Positions 7,123 through 15,907 of a stretch of DNA of 64,000 bases are shown here, piece after piece. Every line of letters begins with the position of its first letter. The first letter of the stretch is position 1. The stretch is from JAKFWI01 sp031399165. Its GTDB lineage: Bacteria > Pseudomonadota > Alphaproteobacteria > Caulobacterales > Aquidulcibacteraceae. The stretch covers positions 1-64,000 of the forward strand of contig JANNOO010000057.1 in NCBI GenBank assembly GCA_031399165.1, in the 5' to 3' direction. Made by a program: the position numbers and the translations under genes. A model generated the notes under the pieces. That model was not told the origin of the DNA and searched no databases. It saw only the letters and a program-made list of their open reading frames with translations.

Positions 7123-9129
7123 TCACGCCAACTCCACTAGCACCTCATCGGCCGCCACGCTGGCGCCCGTAGCGACGGGCACAGCTTTCACCACGCCATC
7201 ACGCTCCGCGCGGATGATATTCTGCATCTTCATCGCTTCGACTACGGCCACGCCCTCGCCCGCCTTTACCTCCTGGCCGACAGCGACATCCATCGAAACC
7301 ACCAGCCCCGGCATCGGCGACACGATCAGCCGCGACGTATCGGCTTTTTCCTTTTCCGGTATCAGCGCGTGCAATTGCGCCGCGCGCGGGCTGCAAACGA
7401 TAGCGCTGACGCGCACGCCGCGCACACGCAGCAGGAAGCCTTCGGTCAAATCCTTGATCTTGATCGCCACCGGCTTGCCCGCCAGCACGCCCTCCAGCAC
7501 CGGCATGCCCGGACGCCAATCCGTCTTCAGCGCGAGCGGTTTTTTCTTGCCGCCCAGCGTGATGTCCGCCCCGTCCGCCAGCAGGGTGACATGCACCGGG
7601 ATCTGTTCGCGCCCAAGGATCACAACCCAATCAACGCGCGCCGCATGCGCGTCGCCATTGACTTGCCCCGATATCTGCCGCGCGCGCTGGGCGCGCACCA
7701 CATGCGCGAAAGCCGCCGCCGCCGACAGCGCGTCTTTCTGCTCGGCCGTCGGCGCCATGCCAGAAAAGCCTTCGGGGAATTCTTCCTTGATATACGCGGT
7801 AGTGAAATCGCCGGAGCGGAAGCGCTTTTCATCCATCACCGCGCCGAGGAACGGGATGTTGTCCTGGATGCCTTCGATCAGGAACGAATCCAGCGCCCGC
7901 GCCTGCGCGTCAATCGCCGCCAGCCGCGTCGGCGCATGTGTGACCAATTTGGCGATCATCGGATCGTAATAGATCGAAATCTCGTCGCCCTCGCGCACGC
8001 CGGCGTCGTTGCGCACCAGCACGTCGCCGAACTGGCCTTCCACTGGCGGGCGATAGCGTCTCAGCCGCCCGATCGACGGCAGGAAATTGCGATATGGATC
8101 TTCGGCGTAAATCCGGCTCTCGATCGCCCAGCCCTTGATCTTCAGATCCTTCTGCGTAAATGGCAGCTTTTCGCCTGCCGCAGAGCGCAGCATCAGCTCC
8201 ACCAGATCGAGCCCGGTGATGCTCTCCGTCACCGGATGCTCCACTTGCAGGCGCGTATTCATTTCGAGGAAATAGAAGCTCTTGTCCTTGCCGGAGGCGA
8301 CGAATTCCACCGTACCCGCGCTGTCATAATTCACCGCCATCGCCAGCGCGACGGCCTGCGCGCCCATCGCCGCGCGCGTCTTTTCATCGAGCAGCGGGGA
8401 CGGCGCCTCCTCGATGACTTTCTGATTGCGCCGCTGGATCGAGCATTCGCGTTCGAACAGGTGAACCACATTGCCGTGCTTGTCGCCGAACACCTGAATT
8501 TCGATGTGGCGCGGGCCGAGAACGAATTTCTCGATGAACACGCGCTCATCGCCGAACGCGCCTTTGGCCTCGGCCACCACCGCCGGAAAGCCTTCCTCGA
8601 CTTCTTTGCGATTGGCCGCAACGCGGATGCCCTTGCCCCCGCCGCCCGCGCTGGCCTTGATCATCACCGGATAGCCGATCTCCTCGGCGATCTGGATCGC
8701 GTGCTTTACGCCTTCGATCTCGCCGATAAAGCCCGGCACGCACGAAACGCCCGCTTCCGCCGCCGCGCGCTTGGACTCGATCTTGTCGCCCATCGCGCGG
8801 ATCGCGTGCGGGTTGGGGCCGATAAACGTGATCTTCTCTTTCGCAAGCAATTCGGCGAACTCGGCCTTCTCGCTTAGAAAGCCAAAGCCCGGATGCACCG
8901 CTTCGGCGCCGGTCTTGCGCACCGCATCGACGATCTTTTCCATCACCAGATAGGATTGCGCCGCTGGCGGCGGGCCGATGGCCACCGCCTCGTCGGCCAT
9001 CTCCACCGCCATGGAATCGCGATCAGCCTCAGAATAGACGATCGCCGTTTTGATCCCCATGCGCCGCGCGGTCTTGATGATCCGCACCGCCACTTCGCCG
9101 CGATTGGCGATCAGTATTTTTCCGAACAT
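7123..9129 (-). CDS. pccA: acetyl/propionyl-CoA carboxylase alpha subunit (biotin carboxylase + BCCP)
   Basis: 668 residues. The N-terminal biotin carboxylase domain (KILIANRGEVAVRIIKTARRMG, then the ATP-grasp loop SAGGGGKGIRV and EMNTRLQVEHPVTE) is followed by a linker BT-like domain and a biotinyl domain with the biotin lysine in VVEAMKMQN. It fixes CO2 onto biotin for propionyl-CoA carboxylase; the length and the BT domain fit PccA rather than AccC. The beta subunit is not in the window. ATG 9129 is chosen because family homology begins at MFGKILIANRG. It could serve 3-methylcrotonyl-CoA. Confidence 0.88.
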   Translation of the reverse strand: MFGKILIANRGEVAVRIIKTARRMGIKTAIVYSEADRDSMAVEMADEAVAIGPPPAAQSYLVMEKIVDAVRKTGAEAVHPGFGFLSEKAEFAELLAKEKITFIGPNPHAIRAMGDKIESKRAAAEAGVSCVPGFIGEIEGVKHAIQIAEEIGYPVMIKASAGGGGKGIRVAANRKEVEEGFPAVVAEAKGAFGDERVFIEKFVLGPRHIEIQVFGDKHGNVVHLFERECSIQRRNQKVIEEAPSPLLDEKTRAAMGAQAVALAMAVNYDSAGTVEFVASGKDKSFYFLEMNTRLQVEHPVTESITGLDLVELMLRSAAGEKLPFTQKDLKIKGWAIESRIYAEDPYRNFLPSIGRLRRYRPPVEGQFGDVLVRNDAGVREGDEISIYYDPMIAKLVTHAPTRLAAIDAQARALDSFLIEGIQDNIPFLGAVMDEKRFRSGDFTTAYIKEEFPEGFSGMAPTAEQKDALSAAAAFAHVVRAQRARQISGQVNGDAHAARVDWVVILGREQIPVHVTLLADGADITLGGKKKPLALKTDWRPGMPVLEGVLAGKPVAIKIKDLTEGFLLRVRGVRVSAIVCSPRAAQLHALIPEKEKADTSRLIVSPMPGLVVSMDVAVGQEVKAGEGVAVVEAMKMQNIIRAERDGVVKAVPVATGASVAADEVLVELA

Positions 9130-9208
9130 GCGCCTTCCCAAGCCGGCCGGAACGCTAGACGGCAACCCTGCCGCTGGCAACGCGCGCGGCCAAGCCTGCG
9201 TGAAAAGC

Positions 9209-9706
9209 TCAATAATCGAACAGCTTACGGTCTCGTTCGACGCGGCTTTTGGCTTGCGCGACGATCTGCTCGATCAGCCCGTCGCGATCGGCGCCTTCGG
9301 CGGCGCCCGCGGGATCGAGATTATGCTCCGCCACCACGGCGGCCAGCGCCTCGCGTGAATAGTCTCCGCCATCCAGCGCGGCGCGCAACCCATCCTCGCC
9401 ATCACGGGTAAACACCGCCACGGGATTAAGCGCCGGGGCTTCGGGCGGGGCAGGATGCGGCAGCGGCGCCGGTGCTGCCTCCCGCTCTTCAAGCGGCAAG
9501 GGCTCGGACAACGCCTCCTCAACCGGCCCTGGCTCCGCAACCGGCGGCGTCTTCGGACTAAGTTTGGCCCGGGCAGACTGCTTCAACGCCTTTGAAGGGC
9601 GATAGACCGAAAGCGCCTCTTCCAGCTTCAACGCAAACGCCGGATTGCTCGCCGCCTCCTCGCGGATGACCTTGAACAGCTCGCCCAGCGCCCGGTTGAG
9701 GCTCAT
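9209..9706 (-). CDS. ParA-partner protein of unknown function
   Basis: 165 residues. The helical N-terminus (LGELFKVIREEAASNPAFALKLEEAL) and the C-terminal segment (NPVAVFTRDGEDGLRAAL ... HNLDP ... LIEQIVAQAKSRVERDRKLF) are well formed and separated by a long Pro/Glu-rich linker. The tail resembles a small helical domain that I recall in other alphaproteobacterial proteins with the pattern NP-V-R-G-LR-L-HG-DP. The ATG overlaps the parA stop (ATGA), so the two are cotranslated. A cargo-adaptor or ParA-regulator role is speculation. Confidence 0.7.
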   Translation of the reverse strand: MSLNRALGELFKVIREEAASNPAFALKLEEALSVYRPSKALKQSARAKLSPKTPPVAEPGPVEEALSEPLPLEEREAAPAPLPHPAPPEAPALNPVAVFTRDGEDGLRAALDGGDYSREALAAVVAEHNLDPAGAAEGADRDGLIEQIVAQAKSRVERDRKLFDY

Positions 9707-10575
9707 GCCGCGCGCCCCAATTCCAGCTTGTCGAGGAATTCTTCGCCGAGCGCCTTCATCAGATTGGCCGCGCCGCCATATTTCTGTTCGAACGTACGGG
9801 GCGTTTCGGACCATTCCGCCGCACGCGCAATATCGACATGCTGCGGAATGCGCAGGTTGAACATCGCGCTGCCGAGGTTTTGTTGCAGCGTGTCAGCTTC
9901 CGAGCGATGCAGTGACATGCTCTCGTCATACTTCGTCGCCAGCACGAACAGGTCGGACGCCGCGCCGCGCCGCTGATTGATCAACGTCAGCGCCCGGCGG
10001 CGAAATGCAATCAAGCCCAGCCGCGAAACGTAATCCGGGATCGTCGGCACAAGGATCGCGTCGGCCGCGATAAGCGCCGCCTCAGCAAACAGGGAGATGC
10101 CCGGCGGACAATCGATCAGGATATAATCATAATCGTTCCAGACCGTCTTCAGGCCCTGGGCCAGGCGCTCCAACACCCAGCGCTGGATACCTTCGATCTT
10201 GTAGCCGCGCTTGACGAAGGCTTCGATCAGATCGCGCTCAATCGTGCGCAGCTCCGGCGCCGCCGCCAAGAGCGATACATCGGGCCTGCCCTTCAGATCG
10301 GACACCTTGTGCTCGATCAGGGTTTTGAACGGACGCGGATCGCTCTGATAGGCGTAGGATTCAAAATAGAGATCGAGCGTGCGCTCTTCCTCGCGCAGCT
10401 TGTTCCACCGCTCCGGCCCCGCGGCCATGATTGAGGCGTTGGTCTGCGGATCGAGATCGATCAGCAGAACGCGGCGCCGATGGTGATACGCCAGCGTCTC
10501 AGCCAGCGCGACCGACGTGGTCGATTTGCCCACGCCGCCCTTCATGTTGATGATTGAAACCAGCCGCCCCGGCAT
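9703..10575 (-). CDS. orphan ParA-family ATPase
   Basis: 290 residues. The deviant Walker A KGGVGKST begins near residue 12 (signature Lys present), Walker A' is LLIDLDPQTNAS, and Walker B-like DYILIDCPPGIS. These are dimerising, surface-patterning ATPases. There is no ParB or parS beside it, which argues against the chromosomal parABS locus and for a specialised ParA (positioning of a protein cluster). It is coupled to the downstream unknown partner. Confidence 0.85.
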   Translation of the reverse strand: MPGRLVSIINMKGGVGKSTTSVALAETLAYHHRRRVLLIDLDPQTNASIMAAGPERWNKLREEERTLDLYFESYAYQSDPRPFKTLIEHKVSDLKGRPDVSLLAAAPELRTIERDLIEAFVKRGYKIEGIQRWVLERLAQGLKTVWNDYDYILIDCPPGISLFAEAALIAADAILVPTIPDYVSRLGLIAFRRRALTLINQRRGAASDLFVLATKYDESMSLHRSEADTLQQNLGSAMFNLRIPQHVDIARAAEWSETPRTFEQKYGGAANLMKALGEEFLDKLELGRAA

Positions 10576-10654
10576 GGATGTCCCTTCGCTTTCTTGCGAA
10601 TCGCCTGTCTGCCGTAGAAATTACCCCGGCCCATGATCCGAAGAAACGGCGAAA

Positions 10655-11218
10655 TTACGCCGCCCAGCGCGCCAGGACTGACGGCAGGGCCACGCCGGGT
10701 AAAGCCTTTGCTTCGATGGTCTGGCCAAACGGGGTGATCTTGCGCACGCGATAGCCTTCCTCAAGGGGATCGGTGCATTGGTGGATCACCCGCCCACCCA
10801 CGTCGACCACCCAATATTCCGGCACATCCGCGCGGGCATAGCTAAGCAGCTTTGCGCCGAGATCATCACCCAATGTCGTATCCGCCACCTCTACGATCAG
10901 CACGACCGTTCGCCCCGGAATAAATCCCTCTACCGGCTCTGGACGCCAGAGAAAGACGTCCGGCGAAGGGATAAAGCCACCGCCGAACGCCACCGACCCA
11001 TCGATCGAGACTTCAAAGGGCGGGTCAGCATTTGCGACCGCATTAATGAGCGCCGCACCAATATCCGTCTTGATCCGCAGATGCGGGCCGTGTTGTGCGT
11101 TCATCCGATGCAGCGCCCCCCCGCGCAGCTCGACTCGCATATCGTCAAAAGCGCCCGCGCCGACCATTCGCTCGAACTCGGCGTCGGAGAAGCGGCTGAT
11201 GGTGAGATCGTCGGCCAT
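10655..11218 (-). CDS. Uma2-family putative endonuclease
   Basis: 187 residues of the PD-(D/E)XK-like Uma2 fold (DUF820): an early GGALHRMNAQHGPHLRI, a core PSPDVFLWRPEP, then VVLIVEVADTTLGDDLGAKLLSYARADVPEYWVVDV, which carries the acidic residues and Lys expected for metal binding. Function is unproven; the family is often in multiple genomic copies. ATG 11218 is taken because homology starts at the DDLTISRFSDAEFERM segment. Confidence 0.82.
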   Translation of the reverse strand: MADDLTISRFSDAEFERMVGAGAFDDMRVELRGGALHRMNAQHGPHLRIKTDIGAALINAVANADPPFEVSIDGSVAFGGGFIPSPDVFLWRPEPVEGFIPGRTVVLIVEVADTTLGDDLGAKLLSYARADVPEYWVVDVGGRVIHQCTDPLEEGYRVRKITPFGQTIEAKALPGVALPSVLARWAA

Positions 11219-11226
11219 GGCCCATC

Positions 11227-12627
11227 TTACCCCGCCGTGTGGGTGACTTCCATCTTGCCGGCCACGGGATCGCGCACTTTTTCCTTCAGAGTGACCAGCT
11301 CCTCCGCGATCGTGGGGTGGACCGCGCAGGTTGAATCCCATTGCGCCTTGGTTAGCCCCGCCTTCACCGCCACCGCCGCCAGTTGGATCATCTCGGCCGC
11401 ATCGGGGCTGGCGATGTGAACGCCAACGACTACGTCGTCGTGCTGGCGGACGATCAGCTTGATAAGCGCGCGCTGCTCATTGCCGGCCAGCACGTGCTTC
11501 ATCGGCCGGAAGTTGGCTTTGTAGATGTCGATCGCGCCATGGCGCTTGCGCGCCTCGGCTTCATTGCACCCCACCACGCCGACGCTCGGGCGGGTGAACA
11601 CAGCGGTCGCTACGTCCGTGTGATCGAACCTGGTTTCCTTGCCCATATAGACCGTTTCGGCGAAGGCCTGCCCCTCGCGGATCGCCACTGGCGTCAGATT
11701 GATCCGGTCCGTCACGTCGCCCACCGCATAGATGGACGGCGCGCTGGTCCGCGAAAACGCATCGACGATAATCGCGCCGTTTTTTTCCAGCTTCACGCCT
11801 GCGCGCTCCAGCCCCAATCCTTCAGTATACGGCTGGCGCCCCACCGCCAGCAAAACCAGATCGGTCTCGATCTCTTCACCGCTGGTCAACAGCACACGAT
11901 ACACCCCGCCCGCCTGTTCAATCGCGGCGATATTTTTTCCGCATTTAACAGCGATGCCGCTGCGTTCCAGTTCTGCATGCACATGCGCGCGAATATCATC
12001 GTCAAAACCGCGCAGCACTTGCGCGCCGCGATAAAGCTGCACCGTCTCGACGCCAAGGCCCTGGAAAATCGCCGCGAACTCGCAAGCGATGTATCCACCG
12101 CCGAGCACCACCGCGCGGCGCGGCAGCGCCGGCAGCGAAAATGCATCGTCGGAGGTAATCGCGTGACGCTGCCCCGGCGTGTCGAGCGGCCGCGACGGGT
12201 GCCCGCCTGTCGCCACCAGAATGCGCTCGGCCGTCACAACCCGCCCGGACGTCACTAGCCGCACGCTGTGCGGACCTTCGATCTCGGCGCGCTCCTCGAA
12301 AATCTGCACGCCGGACTTGGTCATGTTCGACGCATAGGCGGCGGAAAGCCGGGTGATGTCGCGCGCAATATTGTCCCGCAGCGTCGCCCAGTCGAACCGC
12401 AAATTGTCTGCGCGCCAGCCATAGCCGGCCGCGTCCTTGAAGCCTTGGCCATACTCGCTGGCGTAGACCATGAACTTTTTCGGCACGCAGCCGCGCACCA
12501 CGCAGGTGCCGCCGATACGGAATTCCTCCGCCACGCCGACCCTGGCGCCCGCCGCGCCAGCCAGCCGGGAGGCTCTTACCCCGCCGGAACCAGCGCCAAT
12601 CGTAAACAGGTCAAAATCATAAGCCAT
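11227..12627 (-). CDS. gor: glutathione-disulfide reductase
   Basis: 466-residue flavoprotein disulfide reductase. The N-terminal FAD motif GAGSGGVRASRLAG and redox-active CVVRGCVPKK (Cys pair five apart) are followed by the NADPH Rossmann GGGYIACEFA, the second FAD motif IYAVGDVT, and the C-terminal catalytic CAVHPTIAEE. The CVVRGCVPKK variant is typical of glutathione reductase rather than dihydrolipoamide dehydrogenase. It maintains reduced glutathione with NADPH. ATG 12627 is where homology begins. Confidence 0.92.
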   Translation of the reverse strand: MAYDFDLFTIGAGSGGVRASRLAGAAGARVGVAEEFRIGGTCVVRGCVPKKFMVYASEYGQGFKDAAGYGWRADNLRFDWATLRDNIARDITRLSAAYASNMTKSGVQIFEERAEIEGPHSVRLVTSGRVVTAERILVATGGHPSRPLDTPGQRHAITSDDAFSLPALPRRAVVLGGGYIACEFAAIFQGLGVETVQLYRGAQVLRGFDDDIRAHVHAELERSGIAVKCGKNIAAIEQAGGVYRVLLTSGEEIETDLVLLAVGRQPYTEGLGLERAGVKLEKNGAIIVDAFSRTSAPSIYAVGDVTDRINLTPVAIREGQAFAETVYMGKETRFDHTDVATAVFTRPSVGVVGCNEAEARKRHGAIDIYKANFRPMKHVLAGNEQRALIKLIVRQHDDVVVGVHIASPDAAEMIQLAAVAVKAGLTKAQWDSTCAVHPTIAEELVTLKEKVRDPVAGKMEVTHTAG

Positions 12628-12657
12628 GCGCTTATCTAGGCATTCCCCAGGCAAAGC

Positions 12658-12682
12658 GGAACTGGCATGATTTAAGCGCGTT
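12658..12682 (+). promoter_or_regulatory. EcfG-type promoter upstream of the receiver gene
   Basis: GGAAC at 12658-12662, sixteen bases, CGTT at 12679-12682. It lies in the gor/receiver divergent gap. The predicted transcript start near 12690 leaves a short leader with GGAGG at 12695-12699. Confidence 0.72.
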
Positions 12683-12706
12683 ATTCCTCGATCCGGAGGA
12701 TCTAAG

Positions 12707-13081
12707 GTGGGTACAATGGCGGGGCCTGACGGCCCCTTGCGCGTGCTGCTTGTCGAAGACGAGCCCTTGGTCGCCATGATGCTTCACGACATGATCGAAG
12801 AATTGGGCGGCACGGTAGCGGGCTCATTTCCACGCCTCGCGCCAGCGCTGGATTTCGCCCGCACCCAGGCTAACGCATTCGATGTCGCGATTCTGGATAT
12901 GAACCTCGGCGGCGAACGCTCAGAGCCACTGGCCGAGCACCTGCACGCCGCGGGCGCGCCGTTCATATTTTCCACCGGGTATGGCGGCGGCGGCGAACGC
13001 TGGCCAAACGCGCCCATCCTCGCCAAACCCTACGAAATCTCTCAATTGCAGGACGCGCTGAATGCGGCGCTGGCCCGTTAG
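12707..13081 (+). CDS. single-domain FATGUY-type response regulator (SdrG/MrrA-like)
   Basis: 124-residue receiver with no output domain. The acidic pocket is E17-D18, the phospho-acceptor is Asp64 in AILDMNLGG, and the conserved Lys is 107. FIFSTGYGG at 87-95 is close to the F-A-T-G-(hydrophobic)-Y-(G) signature of single-domain regulators such as SdrG (Sphingomonas) and MrrA (Caulobacter), which route histidine-kinase signals into the general stress response. It starts with GTG, set by GGAGG seven bases upstream; an ATG three codons in is too far from it. An EcfG promoter lies just upstream. Confidence 0.8.
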   Translation: MGTMAGPDGPLRVLLVEDEPLVAMMLHDMIEELGGTVAGSFPRLAPALDFARTQANAFDVAILDMNLGGERSEPLAEHLHAAGAPFIFSTGYGGGGERWPNAPILAKPYEISQLQDALNAALAR

Positions 13082-13437
13082 CTCCCTGCGGACAGTACGG
13101 CCAGTAACCGTTCAAGTGATGCATCAAGCGCGGGAAGATCATCACTGATGGTCAGCATGAGCCGCTCATCCACGACGTCGTCGTAAGTATGCGCGAGCAG
13201 ATTTCTGAACCCTGCGATCAGCTTTGCGGGTATTCCGTGCGCATCCAGGTGGGACTTGGGGATATCTCTGATTGCCGCATCGAGTGCGATGAATGCCCGC
13301 TCGATCGCGTAGCGCGTCTTTACATCTTCCCGAAGATCATCAAGGGTCCGGTCGCTCGCCCACACCCTGATCAGCGCGACATTCCGGCGGGATTCAACCA
13401 CCGCGAGGGCGATCTTGCCCGCCGGCTCAGAAGGCAT
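13078..13437 (-). CDS. hepT: HepT-like toxin (DUF86)
   Basis: 119-residue helical HEPN-fold protein. The RNase motif Arg-x4-His is present in FRNLLAHTYDDV near residue 83. In known pairs HepT is an RNase or tRNA-directed toxin kept inactive by the MNT partner. It overlaps mntA by 11 bases downstream and meets the receiver gene tail to tail with a four-base overlap. Confidence 0.85.
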   Translation of the reverse strand: MPSEPAGKIALAVVESRRNVALIRVWASDRTLDDLREDVKTRYAIERAFIALDAAIRDIPKSHLDAHGIPAKLIAGFRNLLAHTYDDVVDERLMLTISDDLPALDASLERLLAVLSAGS

Positions 13438-13747
13438 TGACGAGTTGGCGCGCGGCCGCGGACAATTTTCCTCCCGGCTTCAGCGCGTCGCTGCGAACCA
13501 CCAGATCGACGCGACGACCTAAAATCTCCGACAGATCGTGTTGAATGCCACCCAGATCAAAGGCGCTGAACAGCGGCTTGCGCCCGTCCGGTCCCTCATC
13601 GAGATCGACCATCACATCGATGTCGCTATCGAGCGCTGCACAATCCTCTGCGACCGACCCAAACAGATAGGCGTGCTTAACACCCAGGGCAGCAAGCCGC
13701 TCCCGGTTGTCTCTCAGTTGCGAAATGGCTGTATCGCGCCGCATCAC
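13427..13747 (-). CDS. mntA: MNT-domain nucleotidyltransferase antitoxin
   Basis: 106 residues. GS at 31 and DSDID near residue 42 (GSVAEDCAALDSDIDVMVDL) form the polymerase-beta-type GSx10DxD catalytic motif, so it is probably active. MntA enzymes oligo-AMPylate HepT to silence it. Antitoxin-first order and gene overlap fit a type VII toxin-antitoxin module. Confidence 0.85.
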   Translation of the reverse strand: MMRRDTAISQLRDNRERLAALGVKHAYLFGSVAEDCAALDSDIDVMVDLDEGPDGRKPLFSAFDLGGIQHDLSEILGRRVDLVVRSDALKPGGKLSAAARQLVNAF

Positions 13748-13785
13748 CCAAGCATAGCAAACCGCAGAGACCGCGTCAGCACAAA

Positions 13786-14469
13786 CTAACGCCGCAGCGT
13801 CTTTGCGCCCTGCGCATTACTGATAACCGCCGCCGTCGCGATGCCGATGAACAGCCCGTGCTCGACCACGCCGGCGATGCCGGCCAGCGCCTCGGCCAAC
13901 GCTTCGGGATCGCCGATTTCCTCGCAGCGGCAATCGAGAATGTAATTGCCGCCGTCGGTAATCACCGGCGCGCCGTCTTTTTCGCGTAAGCTCACACTGC
14001 GGCCGCGCGTTTCGCCCTTCTCCAAGGCGGCAACGATCTTGCGCGCCGTCAGCCCGCGCCCGAATTTCGTCACCTCGACGGGCAGCGGAAACCGCCCGAG
14101 CTTTTGCACCGCTTTGCTATCGTCGGTGATCACGATCATTTTCTTTGACGATGAGGCGATAATCTTTTCGCGCAGCAGCGCCGCGCCGCCGCCCTTGATC
14201 AGCCTGAACTGCGGATCGATCTCGTCCGCGCCATCAACCGTTACGTCAATTTCGCTGACATCGTCGGGCGAGACCACGCTCAGCCCGCATCGCTGGGCCA
14301 GTTCATGCGTCGCGATCGAGGTCGCTACGCAGGTGATCTGCGGCTTGCCCGCCGCGAGCAATTTCACGAAATGCGCCGCCGTCGATCCCGTCCCAAGGCC
14401 TACGACCATGCCGTTTTCGATAAACGCCAGCGCCCCGCGCGCGGCGTTTATTTTCGCCTCGTCGCTCAT
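13786..14469 (-). CDS. rpiA: ribose-5-phosphate isomerase A
   Basis: Interconverts ribose-5-P and ribulose-5-P in the pentose phosphate pathway. 227 residues, normal length. Motifs: GLGTGSTAAHFVKLL (phosphate binding) near residue 25, DVTVDGADEIDPQFRLIKGGGAALLREKI with catalytic Asp and Lys, and PVEVTKFG. Overlaps glmU by four bases (ATGA). Confidence 0.95.
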   Translation of the reverse strand: MSDEAKINAARGALAFIENGMVVGLGTGSTAAHFVKLLAAGKPQITCVATSIATHELAQRCGLSVVSPDDVSEIDVTVDGADEIDPQFRLIKGGGAALLREKIIASSSKKMIVITDDSKAVQKLGRFPLPVEVTKFGRGLTARKIVAALEKGETRGRSVSLREKDGAPVITDGGNYILDCRCEEIGDPEALAEALAGIAGVVEHGLFIGIATAAVISNAQGAKTLRR

Positions 14470-15812
14470 TTCTTTTCGGCTTTCTTTGCCTGCTTCCTGG
14501 CGCGGAAATCATCCGCCCAAGCCGCGATCTCTACCTGCCTGCCGCGCGCCACAGCCAGCGCGCCCGCCGCTACATCCTTGGTGATCACAGACCCCGCCGC
14601 CGTGAAGGCGCGATCGCCGACGCTTACCGGCGCCACCAGCGCCGTATCGGTGCCGATGAATACATCCTCTCCGACCTTGGTGCGGAATTTCTCGAAGCCA
14701 TCGTAATTGCAGGTGATCGTTCCGGCGCCGAGATTGGCGCGCGCGCCTATATCGGCATCGCCGATATAGGACAGATGAGAGGCTTTCGCCCCATCGCCAA
14801 ACACGGCGTTCTTCACCTCGACGAAATTACCGATCTTCACGTCCGCGCCCAGTTTCGCGCCGGGCCTCAGCCGCGCAAACGGGCCGACATTCGTGTCCGC
14901 ACCGACATGGGCGCCTTCAAGATGGCTGAACGCATGGATCACCGCGCCGCTTTCCACGGTAACGCCGGGCCCGAAGAACACCTGCGGCTCAACGATCACG
15001 TCCTGCGCCAGTTTCGTATCGTGCGAAAAATAGACGCTGTCCGGGTCCATCAGGGTCACGCCCGCTGCAAGCGCCGCCGCGCGCGCACGCGCCTGGAACG
15101 CAGCCTCCACCTTTGCCTGCTCGGCGCGCGCGTTCATGCCCATCAATTCGGCTTCCGGCGCCAGCACGACGCGCACGCTTTTGCCCGCCGCGTGCGCGAG
15201 GCCAATAATATCGGTGATGTAATACTCACCTTTGGCGTTGTCGTTCTTCACCTGCGCCAGCAGCGAAAACAGCAGGCCTGCCGGCGCGGCCATCACGCCG
15301 GAATTGCACAAATTGATCGCCTTCTCCGCCGCGCTGGCTTCCTTTTCCTCGACGATGCGCTCGACATTGCCATCGGCGCCGCGGACGAGACGGCCGTAGC
15401 CCGTCGGATTTTCCGCCTCGAACGCCAGCAGCACGATATCCGCGCCCGCGCGCGCCTCGAACATCGAGCGCACGGTTTCGGCCCGGATCAGCGGCGTATC
15501 GTTGAGCAGCACGACCACATCGCCCTCGAACCCAGCCAGTGCGCTTTCGGCCATACGCGCCGCGTGGCCCGTCCCCAGCGCCTGATCCTGCAGCGCCAGT
15601 TCCACGCCGCCGCGTTTCTCCAGGTGCGCGCCGATTTCCGGGATCGGCGAGATCACAGTCACGATGCGCCCGCAGCCGCTATCAGCGGCCAGATCGGCCA
15701 TCCAGTCGACCAGCGCCTTGCCGCCAATCTTGTGGAGCACTTTGGGGAGCCGCGATTTCATGCGCTCGCCGCGCCCGGCGGCAAGAATAACGGCCGCGCG
15801 CTGCGGGCTCAT
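14466..15812 (-). CDS. glmU: bifunctional GlcNAc-1-P uridyltransferase / GlcN-1-P acetyltransferase
   Basis: Last two steps of UDP-GlcNAc synthesis for peptidoglycan and lipid A. 448 residues. The N-terminal nucleotidyltransferase has VILAAGRGERMKSRLPKVLH and the C-terminal left-handed beta-helix has hexapeptide repeats from about 255, including KIGNFVEVKNA and the catalytic-His region ASHLSYIGDADIG. Upstream of rpiA in one operon. Confidence 0.96.
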   Translation of the reverse strand: MSPQRAAVILAAGRGERMKSRLPKVLHKIGGKALVDWMADLAADSGCGRIVTVISPIPEIGAHLEKRGGVELALQDQALGTGHAARMAESALAGFEGDVVVLLNDTPLIRAETVRSMFEARAGADIVLLAFEAENPTGYGRLVRGADGNVERIVEEKEASAAEKAINLCNSGVMAAPAGLLFSLLAQVKNDNAKGEYYITDIIGLAHAAGKSVRVVLAPEAELMGMNARAEQAKVEAAFQARARAAALAAGVTLMDPDSVYFSHDTKLAQDVIVEPQVFFGPGVTVESGAVIHAFSHLEGAHVGADTNVGPFARLRPGAKLGADVKIGNFVEVKNAVFGDGAKASHLSYIGDADIGARANLGAGTITCNYDGFEKFRTKVGEDVFIGTDTALVAPVSVGDRAFTAAGSVITKDVAAGALAVARGRQVEIAAWADDFRARKQAKKAEKK

Positions 15813-15907
15813 GTTGTCTCCGATTGCTCGAATCTGCTCCGCGTTCTAGCCGAAGGGATCGGCCGCCAGAAGCGGTCCGCCCCAGTTTCACGCCCGCACG
15901 GAAGCAG

